From: Chthoniobacterales bacterium
GTDB lineage: Bacteria; Verrucomicrobiota; Verrucomicrobiia; Chthoniobacterales; JACTMZ01
Reading direction: 5' to 3'
Assembly (NCBI GenBank): GCA_018883245.1
Contig: VEQL01000002.1
Coordinates: 92,960 to 156,959, forward strand
DNA length: 64,000 nt
Below, piece after piece: positions 1-7,535 of this stretch. The position numbers and the translations under genes were made by a program. How positions within the stretch are numbered: the first letter of the stretch is position 1; each line of letters opens with the position of its first letter. The notes under the pieces were generated by a model. That model saw nothing but the letters and a program-made list of their open reading frames with translations, was not told the origin of the DNA and searched no databases.

Positions 1-82
1 CCGAAACCCTCAGCGGAATGACGGGGGCAGAACCGTCCATTCCGGCGCCGGCAATTCCCGCGGCCTGAGTCGCCGCCGTCAA
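1..82 (-). CDS. Possible partial CDS after exbD, cut by the window edge
   Basis: An open frame continues leftward from the end of the second exbD. A TTG at 82-80 overlaps the exbD TGA in a TTGA arrangement, and an in-frame ATG lies at 40-38. About 27 residues are visible before the window ends, rich in Ala and Gly. The position suggests the next gene of the tolQ-exbD operon, where a TonB-like or envelope protein would be usual, but nothing in this fragment identifies it. Coordinates and reality are tentative. Confidence 0.3.
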   Translation of the reverse strand, partial: MTAATQAAGIAGAGMDGSAPVIPLRVS

Positions 83-498
83 CTGAACGTCAAGTTTTTG
101 ACGCCCGCGGCAGCGGCGGAATTGAGCACGTCGATGATGCGTTCCTGCTTGGCGTTGTCGTTGGGACGGATGATCACCGGATCCTTGTCCCCGAATCGCT
201 GGATGTTGTCTTTCAGCCGCGCCCGCAACTCCGGCATTTCCTTGCTCGCAGGGGTGTCGAAGATTTTGTTGTTCATCGAAACAACGCCGTCGGCGCTGAT
301 GTCGATGATCACCGGAGTGGGCGGGGGACCGGATGCCGCGCCGCCGCGCCCGCTGGGCAGGCTGATGTTGAGTTCTTTCTCGATGACGTTCGAGCCGGCC
401 GAGGCCATGAAGAAAATGAGCAGCACAAATACGACGTCGACCATCGGCGCAATCTGGAAGCCGACATCTCCATCTTCTGAACCTACGGAACCTGCCAT
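79..498 (-). CDS. exbD: ExbD/TolR-type biopolymer transport protein (second copy)
   Basis: A 139-residue protein with the ExbD/TolR layout: short cytoplasmic N-terminus, one transmembrane helix at about residues 17-36, and a periplasmic domain. The FQIAPMVDVVFVLLIFFM segment carries the intramembrane Asp that takes part in proton flow in this family. It lies about 50 bp downstream of another exbD and of a TolQ-like gene, so the operon would supply TolQ-like stator and TolR-like partners for a proton-driven envelope complex. Having two diverged exbD genes after one tolQ is common in this phylum. ATG start at 498. The client, whether a TonB-like or Tol-like system, cannot be told from this window. 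Confidence 0.9.
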   Translation of the reverse strand: MAGSVGSEDGDVGFQIAPMVDVVFVLLIFFMASAGSNVIEKELNISLPSGRGGAASGPPPTPVIIDISADGVVSMNNKIFDTPASKEMPELRARLKDNIQRFGDKDPVIIRPNDNAKQERIIDVLNSAAAAGVKNLTFS

Positions 499-547
499 GG
501 CGGAATAGTTGCAGTGCTGCCGCGCGCGCGCAAGAGCTTCGGGAGGA

Positions 548-1030
548 TCAGGAGGAGGTTGGCGGCGCCTCTTTGTCCACGACGGAGAACGTGACGTTGG
601 CCACGCCGGCTTTGCCCACCGCCTCGAGCACGCTCCTCATCACGCTGTAGCGCACTTCCTTGTCGGCCCTAACAAGGACGCGCACCATGGGGTTGGCGCG
701 GATGTTCTCCTGCAGGATGGGAACGAGGTCGAGCGGCGACCCGTAATCGCGTTCCTTCACGGTGATCGACACGGCGTTGTTGATCGGATTGTAAGCGACG
801 TTGACGATGACTTGGCCCGGGTTCTCCTTCGCTTCCTTGGCGTCCTTGGCGACGGGCAGGCGGATGTCGCGGTTGGTCTGCAGCACCTGGGTTGTGCTGA
901 TCGACATGAAGAAGACCAGCAGCACCAGGAGAATGTCGATCATCGGGGCGATCTGGAACTCCGGATCAGCATCGGGCTCCGGTGCACGACGCTTCATCTT
1001 GCCCCGCCGATGACTGCGTTCCTCGGACAT
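548..1030 (-). CDS. exbD: ExbD/TolR-type biopolymer transport protein (first copy)
   Basis: A 160-residue ExbD/TolR family protein. A basic N-terminus (RRGKMKRR) precedes one membrane helix at about residues 28-46 containing PMIDILLVLLVFFMS with the conserved Asp. A periplasmic domain of about 110 residues follows. The ATG at 1030 lies 12 bp after the TolQ-like stop, indicating co-transcription. The protein is expected to pair with the upstream MotA/TolQ/ExbB homologue as an inner-membrane proton channel. It is clearly diverged from the next exbD, so the two may form heteromers or serve different clients. That last point is inference. Confidence 0.92.
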   Translation of the reverse strand: MSEERSHRRGKMKRRAPEPDADPEFQIAPMIDILLVLLVFFMSISTTQVLQTNRDIRLPVAKDAKEAKENPGQVIVNVAYNPINNAVSITVKERDYGSPLDLVPILQENIRANPMVRVLVRADKEVRYSVMRSVLEAVGKAGVANVTFSVVDKEAPPTSS

Positions 1031-1042
1031 CGCGTCAGGCGG

Positions 1043-1960
1043 TTACTGCTGCCAGTCGAGCGTGGCGCCGCAGCTCGGGCAAGGATTCTGGCCGGCAACG
1101 ATCGGCGACTGGCACACCGGGCAGTTGGTGGTGAGCTGCATGGAAACTTTGTGGGATGTCTTGGCTTCGGCGCCCGCGCTCGCATGCAGTCCGTCACCCG
1201 CATCGAAATTCTCGCCGATGCGCAACCCCTGCACCTCGTCGAACGGAATATCCTCGACGAGCATATTGAGTTCACTGTCGGCATACACGATCGCGTCGCT
1301 GATGCGGTTGCGAAAGAAGTAATAGAAAATGAATGCCGGGATGGCGATGAAGAGACCGCTCGCCGTGGCCAGGAGCACTTCACCGATTCGCAAGGCGAGC
1401 GCGCCCATGTCGTTGACGCCCCCTTGGCCGAGGACCGAGAAGGCGCCCATCATTCCGATGACGGTTCCGAGCAGACCGATCATCGGTGAAATGACGCCGA
1501 TGACCGACAAGTAGCTGTTGCGTGTTTTGAACTTCTGGCCTTCACGCACGCCGAAATCGATGAGGGCTGCTTCGGTGGCTTCCTTGCCGCGGCCGAGGCG
1601 CTCGAGAGCTCCGCCGAGGACACCTGCAATATAGACCTTGGGGTTGGCTTTGCAGGTTTCCCATGCCTCCTGGAAATTTCCGGCGCTGAGCGAGGTCTGC
1701 AGCGCGCTGACCAGTTCCTTTGGCGCGAGGCTCTGCTGCCGCACGGTGATGAAGAGCTGGATGATGAAGGTCACCATGACCACGGAGGTTGTGACGATAC
1801 AGATCCAGATGAAAACGATGAGCGGGCCGCCATGCAGGATGGTCTCGATGATGGACATGTTCTGCGGGTTGACGCCTTCCTCTGCGGCAAAGGCTGGTGA
1901 GGCGGCAAGCAGGAGGAGCGGAAGGATCCCAAGGGCGGGTGTGATGGTGCGTATGCGCAT
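1043..1960 (-). CDS. tolQ: MotA/TolQ/ExbB family proton channel with C-terminal zinc ribbon
   Basis: A 305-residue protein when started at the ATG at 1960; a TTG at 1993 would add 11 residues. A signal-like hydrophobic N-terminus ending in SPAFA is followed by a membrane helix near residues 40-65. The conserved MotA/TolQ/ExbB region follows (SPMIGLLGTVIGMMGAF, then a third helix near GEVLLATASGLFIAIPAFIF). It is the proton-channel partner of the two downstream ExbD proteins. Unusually, the last 26 residues form a CPVC-x10-CPSC zinc ribbon (Cys 280, 283, 294, 297), which canonical TolQ and ExbB lack. The gene lies between a TPR gene and exbD on the same strand. Confidence 0.9.
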   Translation of the reverse strand: MRIRTITPALGILPLLLLAASPAFAAEEGVNPQNMSIIETILHGGPLIVFIWICIVTTSVVMVTFIIQLFITVRQQSLAPKELVSALQTSLSAGNFQEAWETCKANPKVYIAGVLGGALERLGRGKEATEAALIDFGVREGQKFKTRNSYLSVIGVISPMIGLLGTVIGMMGAFSVLGQGGVNDMGALALRIGEVLLATASGLFIAIPAFIFYYFFRNRISDAIVYADSELNMLVEDIPFDEVQGLRIGENFDAGDGLHASAGAEAKTSHKVSMQLTTNCPVCQSPIVAGQNPCPSCGATLDWQQ

Positions 1961-1995
1961 TGGCGTTTTTTTCGGGTTGGTGGGTCTGTTCAAAT

Positions 1996-2748
1996 TCAGG
2001 GCGCAATGAGCCCGGCATGCTCTGCGCGGAGGGTGTCGGCGCGTTTCTGCGCGTCGGACGCCGCATTACGGTCGTAGGGGAAGACGGCGGACGCTTTGAG
2101 ATATTGTTCCAAGGCCGCTTGATGTTCGCCGGCGGCTTCGCTGATCCGGCCCGCGAGGTAGTGGGCTTGTCCGAGAGCCATGCCTTTGACTGGCCCCGGG
2201 AAAGAGCTTTTTGCCGATTCTGCCAGCACCGGATCCAGCAGCTTCTTGGCCTCGTCATATTTTCCCTCGTCCACGGCGAGGCGCGCCATACCCAGGTTGG
2301 CGAGGGTCGTGGATTTCGGGTAAGTTTTGATGAAATTCTCGTAAGCGGCTTTCGCTCCCGCTTTGTCACCGACTGCGAGTTTGGCGTCGGCCAGCATCAC
2401 CGCCGACCTCTCAGCCCATGGAGCGGGCAGCCCGGCAAAGGCGTCATTGATCTTTTGCAGCGCGGCCAAAGCCCCCTTGGCATCGCCCGAGGCAAGCTGC
2501 GCCGAGGCGGTTTCAAAGTCTGACGGCGCGACCATGCGGATTTCCTTCACCTCGGTGAGGGGAATTCCCGTCGCGGCGCCTCCGGAGATCTGCACTCGCA
2601 CGTTGCCGCCGCTCACCCCGGTGATCTTGCCCTCGCGCACTTGCCCGTTGTTCAGCGTCACGGCGTCCTGCGCCGATCCCGGCGGGCAGAGAGCAAGCCA
2701 AGCCGCGAACATTAGCGCGCTGCGCAGGGGGTGGGGGCTTGCTTTCAT
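1996..2748 (-). CDS. Secreted tetratricopeptide-repeat protein
   Basis: About 250 residues from the ATG at 2748; a GTG at 2769 is the alternative start. The N-terminus is a good signal peptide (hydrophobic core, cleavage near GSAQ). A short beta-rich region follows (GQVREGKITGVSGGNVRVQI, residues about 35-70), then a helical array of several TPR-like repeats to the C-terminus. It is the first gene of a minus-strand operon with the TolQ- and ExbD-like genes, so it probably acts as a periplasmic scaffold of that complex, in the way YbgF/CpoB does in Tol-Pal systems. The analogy is positional, and no specific orthology is claimed. Confidence 0.75.
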   Translation of the reverse strand: MKASPHPLRSALMFAAWLALCPPGSAQDAVTLNNGQVREGKITGVSGGNVRVQISGGAATGIPLTEVKEIRMVAPSDFETASAQLASGDAKGALAALQKINDAFAGLPAPWAERSAVMLADAKLAVGDKAGAKAAYENFIKTYPKSTTLANLGMARLAVDEGKYDEAKKLLDPVLAESAKSSFPGPVKGMALGQAHYLAGRISEAAGEHQAALEQYLKASAVFPYDRNAASDAQKRADTLRAEHAGLIAP

Positions 2749-2798
2749 CAGGTCGATCAAATAATCCACGGTTCCGCGTTTTTCAACACAATCGTCTT

Positions 2799-4313
2799 AT
2801 GTTTACCACTCTCCGAAAACACCAGCGATGGCTGATGTTGCTCATCGCCGCCCTGACCATCATCGCCTTCGCCTTTCTCTACAACACGACCGAGATGGAC
2901 CGGGTAGGCAGCAACATGGTGGCCCGCATCTATGGCCGCAATGTCATGCAGGTGGACGTCGAGCGTGCCGTGCGCAATTACCAGTTGGCTCTGGCGCTGG
3001 GCCAATTCGAGCTGGTCCGGGATCTTTCCGGCCAAGCCCAGAGCGAGGACGAGGCGGCCGACAATTTCATCTGGAACCTTATGGTCTTGCAGCACGAGTC
3101 GGCCGCGCTCGGCGTGGAACCCGGGGACAAAGCGGTCGTCGATGCCGTCAAAGCGCTGCGAGTCTTCCAGAAAGACGGACAGTTCGATCCGGTCAAATAC
3201 GGTTCATTCCTGCAGGAACAGCTCGCGCCGCGCGGATTCACCGAGCGCCAACTCGAGTCGGTGATCAAAGACAGCCTCCGCTTGAAGGCGGTGAAAGGCT
3301 TGGTCGAGACACCTGCTTTCGTCACGCACGAGGACATCGCGCCTGCTCTGGAACGTGTGGCTCCGGCCGACCTCAAGATTTTGCGTTTCGATGCGGCGGC
3401 AATCGGCAAGGACATCCAAGTCACGGACGAAGAATTGACCAAAGCTTTCGAGGAGCGCAAAAGCTCGCTCAATGCGCCCGAAAAGCGCTCTGTTCGCTAC
3501 GTCGCCTTCGTTTTGTCCGCAAAAGACGCCGAGGCCGGGGACAAGGAGCGCGTCGAGGCGTTGCAGAAAATCGCCACCGCAACCGGTGATCTGGCACAGG
3601 CTCTCGGTGAGCCGGGGCAGAATCTCCAGAACGTTGCCTCGTCCAAAGGGCTCGAGGTCAAGACGACGCCGTTTTTCGCGCCTGATGGTGCGGCGGGCGA
3701 AAAGCTGGCCGATGCCGAGGCCGACGTCGTGAAGGCTGCCGCCTCCGTGGCTTTCCGTTTGCCGCCGTCGCCGGGCAATTTCGAAATCGTCCAGCTCGCC
3801 GAAAATGGCTACGCCGTCATCGAGATCGCCGAGCTGCAGGCCGCGCGCCCGCTCAGCTTCGAGGAGGCACGGGCCGACATCCGTGCCGATCTCATCGCCC
3901 GCAAGCGCGAGACGGCCGTCCGCGAAGCCGTGGGCAAGGCCCTGCCCGTCATTCGGGAAAATCTCGCGGGCGGCAAGACGATCGACGAGGCAGCGAAGGC
4001 TGCCGGTGTAAAAACCGAGGAGATCAAAGGGCTCACCGTGTTGTCGCAAGATCTTGAAGCGGCCCAGCGCCAGATCGCAGCCGCCATCATGGATGTGCCG
4101 ACCGGATCGCTCGGGGAATTCGTCCCGTCGCCCGATGGAGGTTTCGTGCCTTTTGTTGTCTCACGTGCGAATGCCGACGATGCGAAGGTCGCCGAAAGAA
4201 AACCGGTGATCGAGCAGGGGTTGTTGCAGGGGAAAAAAATGCTCTGTTTCGCCCAATGGCTGGCCACGGCCCGCGGAAAAGCCGATCTGCAAACGCTGCG
4301 GTCGGCGATGTGA
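2799..4313 (+). CDS. PpiD/SurA-like membrane-anchored periplasmic chaperone
   Basis: A 504-residue protein from the ATG at 2799. A cytoplasmic stub and one membrane helix (residues 11-28) resemble PpiD. They are followed by a SurA_N-like helical domain (about 40-220) and a C-terminal helical segment typical of SurA/PpiD chaperones. The part where a parvulin rotamase domain should lie (about 230-340) lacks the usual GGDLG-type signatures, so it may be degenerate. The likely role is folding of outer-membrane or secreted proteins at the inner membrane. The ORF could extend to 2739, but the anchor helix then sits unusually far in. It is divergent from the TPR/tolQ operon and followed by metG. Confidence 0.75.
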   Translation: MFTTLRKHQRWLMLLIAALTIIAFAFLYNTTEMDRVGSNMVARIYGRNVMQVDVERAVRNYQLALALGQFELVRDLSGQAQSEDEAADNFIWNLMVLQHESAALGVEPGDKAVVDAVKALRVFQKDGQFDPVKYGSFLQEQLAPRGFTERQLESVIKDSLRLKAVKGLVETPAFVTHEDIAPALERVAPADLKILRFDAAAIGKDIQVTDEELTKAFEERKSSLNAPEKRSVRYVAFVLSAKDAEAGDKERVEALQKIATATGDLAQALGEPGQNLQNVASSKGLEVKTTPFFAPDGAAGEKLADAEADVVKAAASVAFRLPPSPGNFEIVQLAENGYAVIEIAELQAARPLSFEEARADIRADLIARKRETAVREAVGKALPVIRENLAGGKTIDEAAKAAGVKTEEIKGLTVLSQDLEAAQRQIAAAIMDVPTGSLGEFVPSPDGGFVPFVVSRANADDAKVAERKPVIEQGLLQGKKMLCFAQWLATARGKADLQTLRSAM

Positions 4314-4373
4314 TCCGGCGCGCGGCCGCATTTTGGCGTTGGGTCGCGACTGTGCCGCCGCTTTCATAGTTTT

Positions 4374-5927
4374 ATGTCCGCAAAGACGTTTTTCATAACC
4401 ACCGCGATCGATTACACGAACGCTCCGCCCCATATCGGTCATGCCTACGAAAAGGTGCTGGCCGATGTCGTTGCCCGCTGGCATCGCGAGCGCGGGCGTC
4501 CCGTGTTTTTTCTCACCGGTGTCGACCAGCACGGGCAGAAAGTGCAGCAGTCTGCGGAAAAGGCGGGTGTGTCGCCGGCGGAATTCGCGCGCTCGGTCAC
4601 GGAAAAGTTCAAAAGCCTCTGGGCCAAGCTTGGCATTTCTTACGACGGATGGGCCGAGACAACCGATCCGCGCCATGTCGCCGCCGTGCAGGCGGTGTTG
4701 CAGCAACTGCACGATCAAGGCGACCTCTACAAGGCGCGCCACAGCGGGCACTACAGCGTGAGGCAGGAGCAATTCCTCACCGACAAGGAGCGCAACGAGA
4801 AGGGCGAGTTCGGTCCGGAGTGGGGAGAGGTTGTTTTTATCGAGGAGGAGAACTGGTATTTCCGTCTGTCGAAATACCGGCCCTGGCTGGCGGAGCACAT
4901 CGCCGCGCATCCCGACTTTGTTTTTCCCGGGTTCCGCTGCACGGAATTGGCCAACGCGGTTGCCAAGGAGGCCGGCGACCTGTGTATCTCGCGCCCGAAG
5001 TCGCGGCTGGCCTGGGGTATCGAGCTGCCTTTCGACCGCGATTACGTGACCTACGTCTGGTTTGACGCGTTGATGAACTACGTCACTTTCGCCGGTTACC
5101 GCGCGGCAACAGGTGCGGGTCTTCCCGACTTCGAAAAGCTCTGGCCCTGCGACGCTCATGTCATAGGCAAAGACATTCTCGTTCCGGCTCATGGCATCTA
5201 CTGGCCCGTCATGCTCAAAGCCGCGGGAGTTGCCACCATGCCCAAGCTGCTCGTGCATGGATGGTGGAATCTCGGCGGGGCAAAGGTCAGCAAGAGCGCG
5301 GGCAATGTTATTGATCCCGACGCTTTGGCGGACAAATACGGCGTGGATGCCCTGCGCTATTACCTCATGCGGGACATTGCGACGGGACAGGATGCCGACT
5401 TCAACGAGGAGCGTCTGCGCGCTCGGTATCAAGCGGATCTCGCCAACGATCTCGGCAATTTGGTCAATCGCACCGTGAGCATGACCAAGCGTTACCGGGG
5501 TGGCGTATTGCGGGTCGTGCCGGCCGACCCGTCGGGCGATGCCGTCGCGCTCAACGCGCTGGGATCGGAAGTCGCAAAGCGCTTCGACCTGACCATGGAA
5601 AGCTATCAAGTGCATTCCGCGCTGGAAGCCGTCTGGGAATTGATCGCCGCGGCCAACGCCTTCGTCGAAAGCTCCGCGCCCTGGAAGCTGGCAAAAGACG
5701 AGGCGCAGGCCGCACGGCTCGATGAGGTTCTCACGACGTTGGTCGAGGCCGCGCGCTTGGCAGCGGCATTGGCTCACCCCGTGATTCCCGTCGCGAGCGA
5801 CCGGTTGCTCGGGCAACTCGGTTTCGCCGGGGATTTTTCTTCCGCATGGGGCGCGGTCCGCGATGGACATACGGTTGGCGATCCGGTCCCGGTGTTTCCC
5901 CGCTTGGAGACGCCCGCGGCGGCGTGA
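4374..5927 (+). CDS. metG: Methionyl-tRNA synthetase
   Basis: A 517-residue class I aminoacyl-tRNA synthetase. The signature HIGH is present exactly at residues 20-23 after TNAPPH. The KMSKS loop appears as KVSKS at 304-308. The anticodon-binding helical domain follows from about residue 370. The connective peptide contains GHYSVRQEQFLTD where zinc-binding MetG enzymes have paired cysteines, so this is a metal-free, short MetG without the C-terminal dimerisation domain. It charges initiator and elongator Met-tRNA. It is followed after 7 bp by an acyltransferase gene. Confidence 0.97.
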   Translation: MSAKTFFITTAIDYTNAPPHIGHAYEKVLADVVARWHRERGRPVFFLTGVDQHGQKVQQSAEKAGVSPAEFARSVTEKFKSLWAKLGISYDGWAETTDPRHVAAVQAVLQQLHDQGDLYKARHSGHYSVRQEQFLTDKERNEKGEFGPEWGEVVFIEEENWYFRLSKYRPWLAEHIAAHPDFVFPGFRCTELANAVAKEAGDLCISRPKSRLAWGIELPFDRDYVTYVWFDALMNYVTFAGYRAATGAGLPDFEKLWPCDAHVIGKDILVPAHGIYWPVMLKAAGVATMPKLLVHGWWNLGGAKVSKSAGNVIDPDALADKYGVDALRYYLMRDIATGQDADFNEERLRARYQADLANDLGNLVNRTVSMTKRYRGGVLRVVPADPSGDAVALNALGSEVAKRFDLTMESYQVHSALEAVWELIAAANAFVESSAPWKLAKDEAQAARLDEVLTTLVEAARLAAALAHPVIPVASDRLLGQLGFAGDFSSAWGAVRDGHTVGDPVPVFPRLETPAAA

Positions 5928-5934
5928 TTCGGTT

Positions 5935-6963
5935 GTGAGCAAAAAATTTCCCAAATGGGAAGAAGTCCGCGGCTGGCGACGTGTCCGTTGCCGCATCGAG
6001 CAGGCCGGACTCTGGCTGGCTTCTCGTCTGGTTCCTTTGTTCCCTTGGCCCTTGCTGCGCGGTATCGCCTGGTTCATCGGCGGCTTGGTGTTCCATCTCG
6101 ACAAACGCGGACGCGCCTACGCGCTGGCCAACCTGACGATGGTGTTCGGCAGGGAAAAGTCGCCGCAGGAAATCCGTCGCGTCGCGAAGGATTCTTACCG
6201 CCAATTTGCGCGCACGATGCTCGAGTTGTTCTGGGTTCCGAACCTGCGGAAAGAAAACTACCGCCGGCGTGTGGAGGTCGAAGGATACGAAAAGGCGCGC
6301 GATGCTTGCCGCGGCGGAAAGGGCGCGATCGGTATCTGTCTGCACTACGGCAACTTCGAGTGGCTCAGCCTCGCGTCGGGTTTCGAGGTCACTCAAGGAG
6401 TCATCGTCACGCAACAATTCCGCAACCCGTTGCTCGGTGTCTTCTTCGACCGGTTGCGCGCGGCCAGCGGGCACCGCATAATCCAGCAGGAGCGTTCCCT
6501 TCTCTCGACCCTCAAACATCTCAAAAGCGGCGGCAGTGTCGGCATTCTCACCGACCTTCAACTCGACCCGCGTCATCCCACAGTTCCGGTCAAATCGTTC
6601 GGCCGCTGGTGTCCGATGACAAAAATGCATGCCGTCCTGCACCAGCATACCGGCTTGCCGATTCTTCCCATGGAATGCATTCCGCTGCCCGACGGACGCT
6701 ACCGGCTTGTGGTGCACGATCCTTTGCAGTTTCCCGCGGATGCCACCGAGCGCGAAATTGCGCAGAAGTGCTGGGACGTGCTCGAGCCGCAGGTGCGACG
6801 ACACCCCGAGAGCTGGCTCTGGGCCTACAAGCATTGGAGATATATTCCGCCGGGCGCCGATGCCGCGGACTATCCTTATTACGCATCGCGCAATCCGGCG
6901 TTCGATGAATTGATGAAGACGGAGTTGGCGACTGAGACCACCTCAAGCGATACTAAACCATGA
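5935..6963 (+). CDS. Lipid A-type lysophospholipid acyltransferase (LpxL/HtrB family)
   Basis: A 342-residue protein from the GTG at 5935, chosen because it begins directly after the metG stop. A hydrophobic segment near residues 25-55 would anchor it to the inner membrane. The acyltransferase motif HX4E is present as HYGNFE with His137 and Glu142, the catalytic pair in LpxL/LpxM enzymes. The family transfers an acyl chain onto Kdo2-lipid A or related lipids. The exact acceptor in this organism is unknown. The stop overlaps the start of the next lipoprotein gene (ATGA), so the two are translationally coupled. Confidence 0.88.
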   Translation: MSKKFPKWEEVRGWRRVRCRIEQAGLWLASRLVPLFPWPLLRGIAWFIGGLVFHLDKRGRAYALANLTMVFGREKSPQEIRRVAKDSYRQFARTMLELFWVPNLRKENYRRRVEVEGYEKARDACRGGKGAIGICLHYGNFEWLSLASGFEVTQGVIVTQQFRNPLLGVFFDRLRAASGHRIIQQERSLLSTLKHLKSGGSVGILTDLQLDPRHPTVPVKSFGRWCPMTKMHAVLHQHTGLPILPMECIPLPDGRYRLVVHDPLQFPADATEREIAQKCWDVLEPQVRRHPESWLWAYKHWRYIPPGADAADYPYYASRNPAFDELMKTELATETTSSDTKP

Positions 6964-7517
6964 AAAAGTGTTTCCTCTGCGTGCTGCTTCTGACCGGTTG
7001 CGCATCCGGCCCGACCGATTTTTGCACCGAATATCGCGAGGCCTTGGCTGGGCGTCAGGGTGTTGTCATCGCGGGACGCGCCGACGGGGAGCGCCTGACT
7101 GCAGGCTTCGCCGCACTTTACGGAGATCTTTCCCCGGACAACGTGGAGTCGCGCGTTCGCGAGGTGTATGCTCCCGAAGCGTGGTTCAACGATACGCTCG
7201 CGACGGAATCGGGCATTGAAGCCATCGAGAAATATCTGCTCAAAACGGCGCAGGGTGCGCAGCTTGTCCGCGCAAAAATCAACGATGTGGCTGTGTCCGG
7301 CAACGATTGCTATGTGCGCTGGACAATGGAGGTGCGGACAAAAAATCTGGCCGGTGGCCGGCCGGTCATAACCGAAGGCATGTCGCAGTTGCGCTTCGAC
7401 GATGAAGGTCGCATCGTTTTTCACCAAGATTTCTGGAATCCGTCCAACGGCATCTACCAACACCTGCCGCTGCTCGGTCCGGCAATCCGCTTCGTGAACG
7501 GCCTGATTGCTAAATAG
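6960..7517 (+). CDS. Lipoprotein with NTF2/SnoaL-like domain
   Basis: A 185-residue protein. The N-terminus is a lipoprotein signal with lipobox LTGC, giving a lipidated Cys14. The remainder has the alternating helix and curved-sheet pattern of NTF2/SnoaL-like folds, including YAPEAWFNDTLATESG and the late strand GMSQLRFDDEGRIVFHQDFW. Many such domains bind small hydrophobic ligands. No catalytic assignment can be made. Its start overlaps the acyltransferase stop by 4 bp, suggesting a related envelope-lipid function. It ends 18 bp from the convergent HerA-like gene. Confidence 0.75.
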   Translation: MKKCFLCVLLLTGCASGPTDFCTEYREALAGRQGVVIAGRADGERLTAGFAALYGDLSPDNVESRVREVYAPEAWFNDTLATESGIEAIEKYLLKTAQGAQLVRAKINDVAVSGNDCYVRWTMEVRTKNLAGGRPVITEGMSQLRFDDEGRIVFHQDFWNPSNGIYQHLPLLGPAIRFVNGLIAK

Positions 7518-7535
7518 CTGCTCCTGCGGGCCGGA

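Noticed and set aside
509..1489. 326-codon plus-strand ORF opposite exbD and tolQ
   Set aside because: It is antisense to three well-supported genes and has no recognisable domain.
4161..6104. 647-codon minus-strand ORF opposite metG
   Set aside because: It is a shadow of metG and the chaperone gene; its translation has no family motifs and is Arg/Gly-rich as expected for antisense GC-rich DNA.
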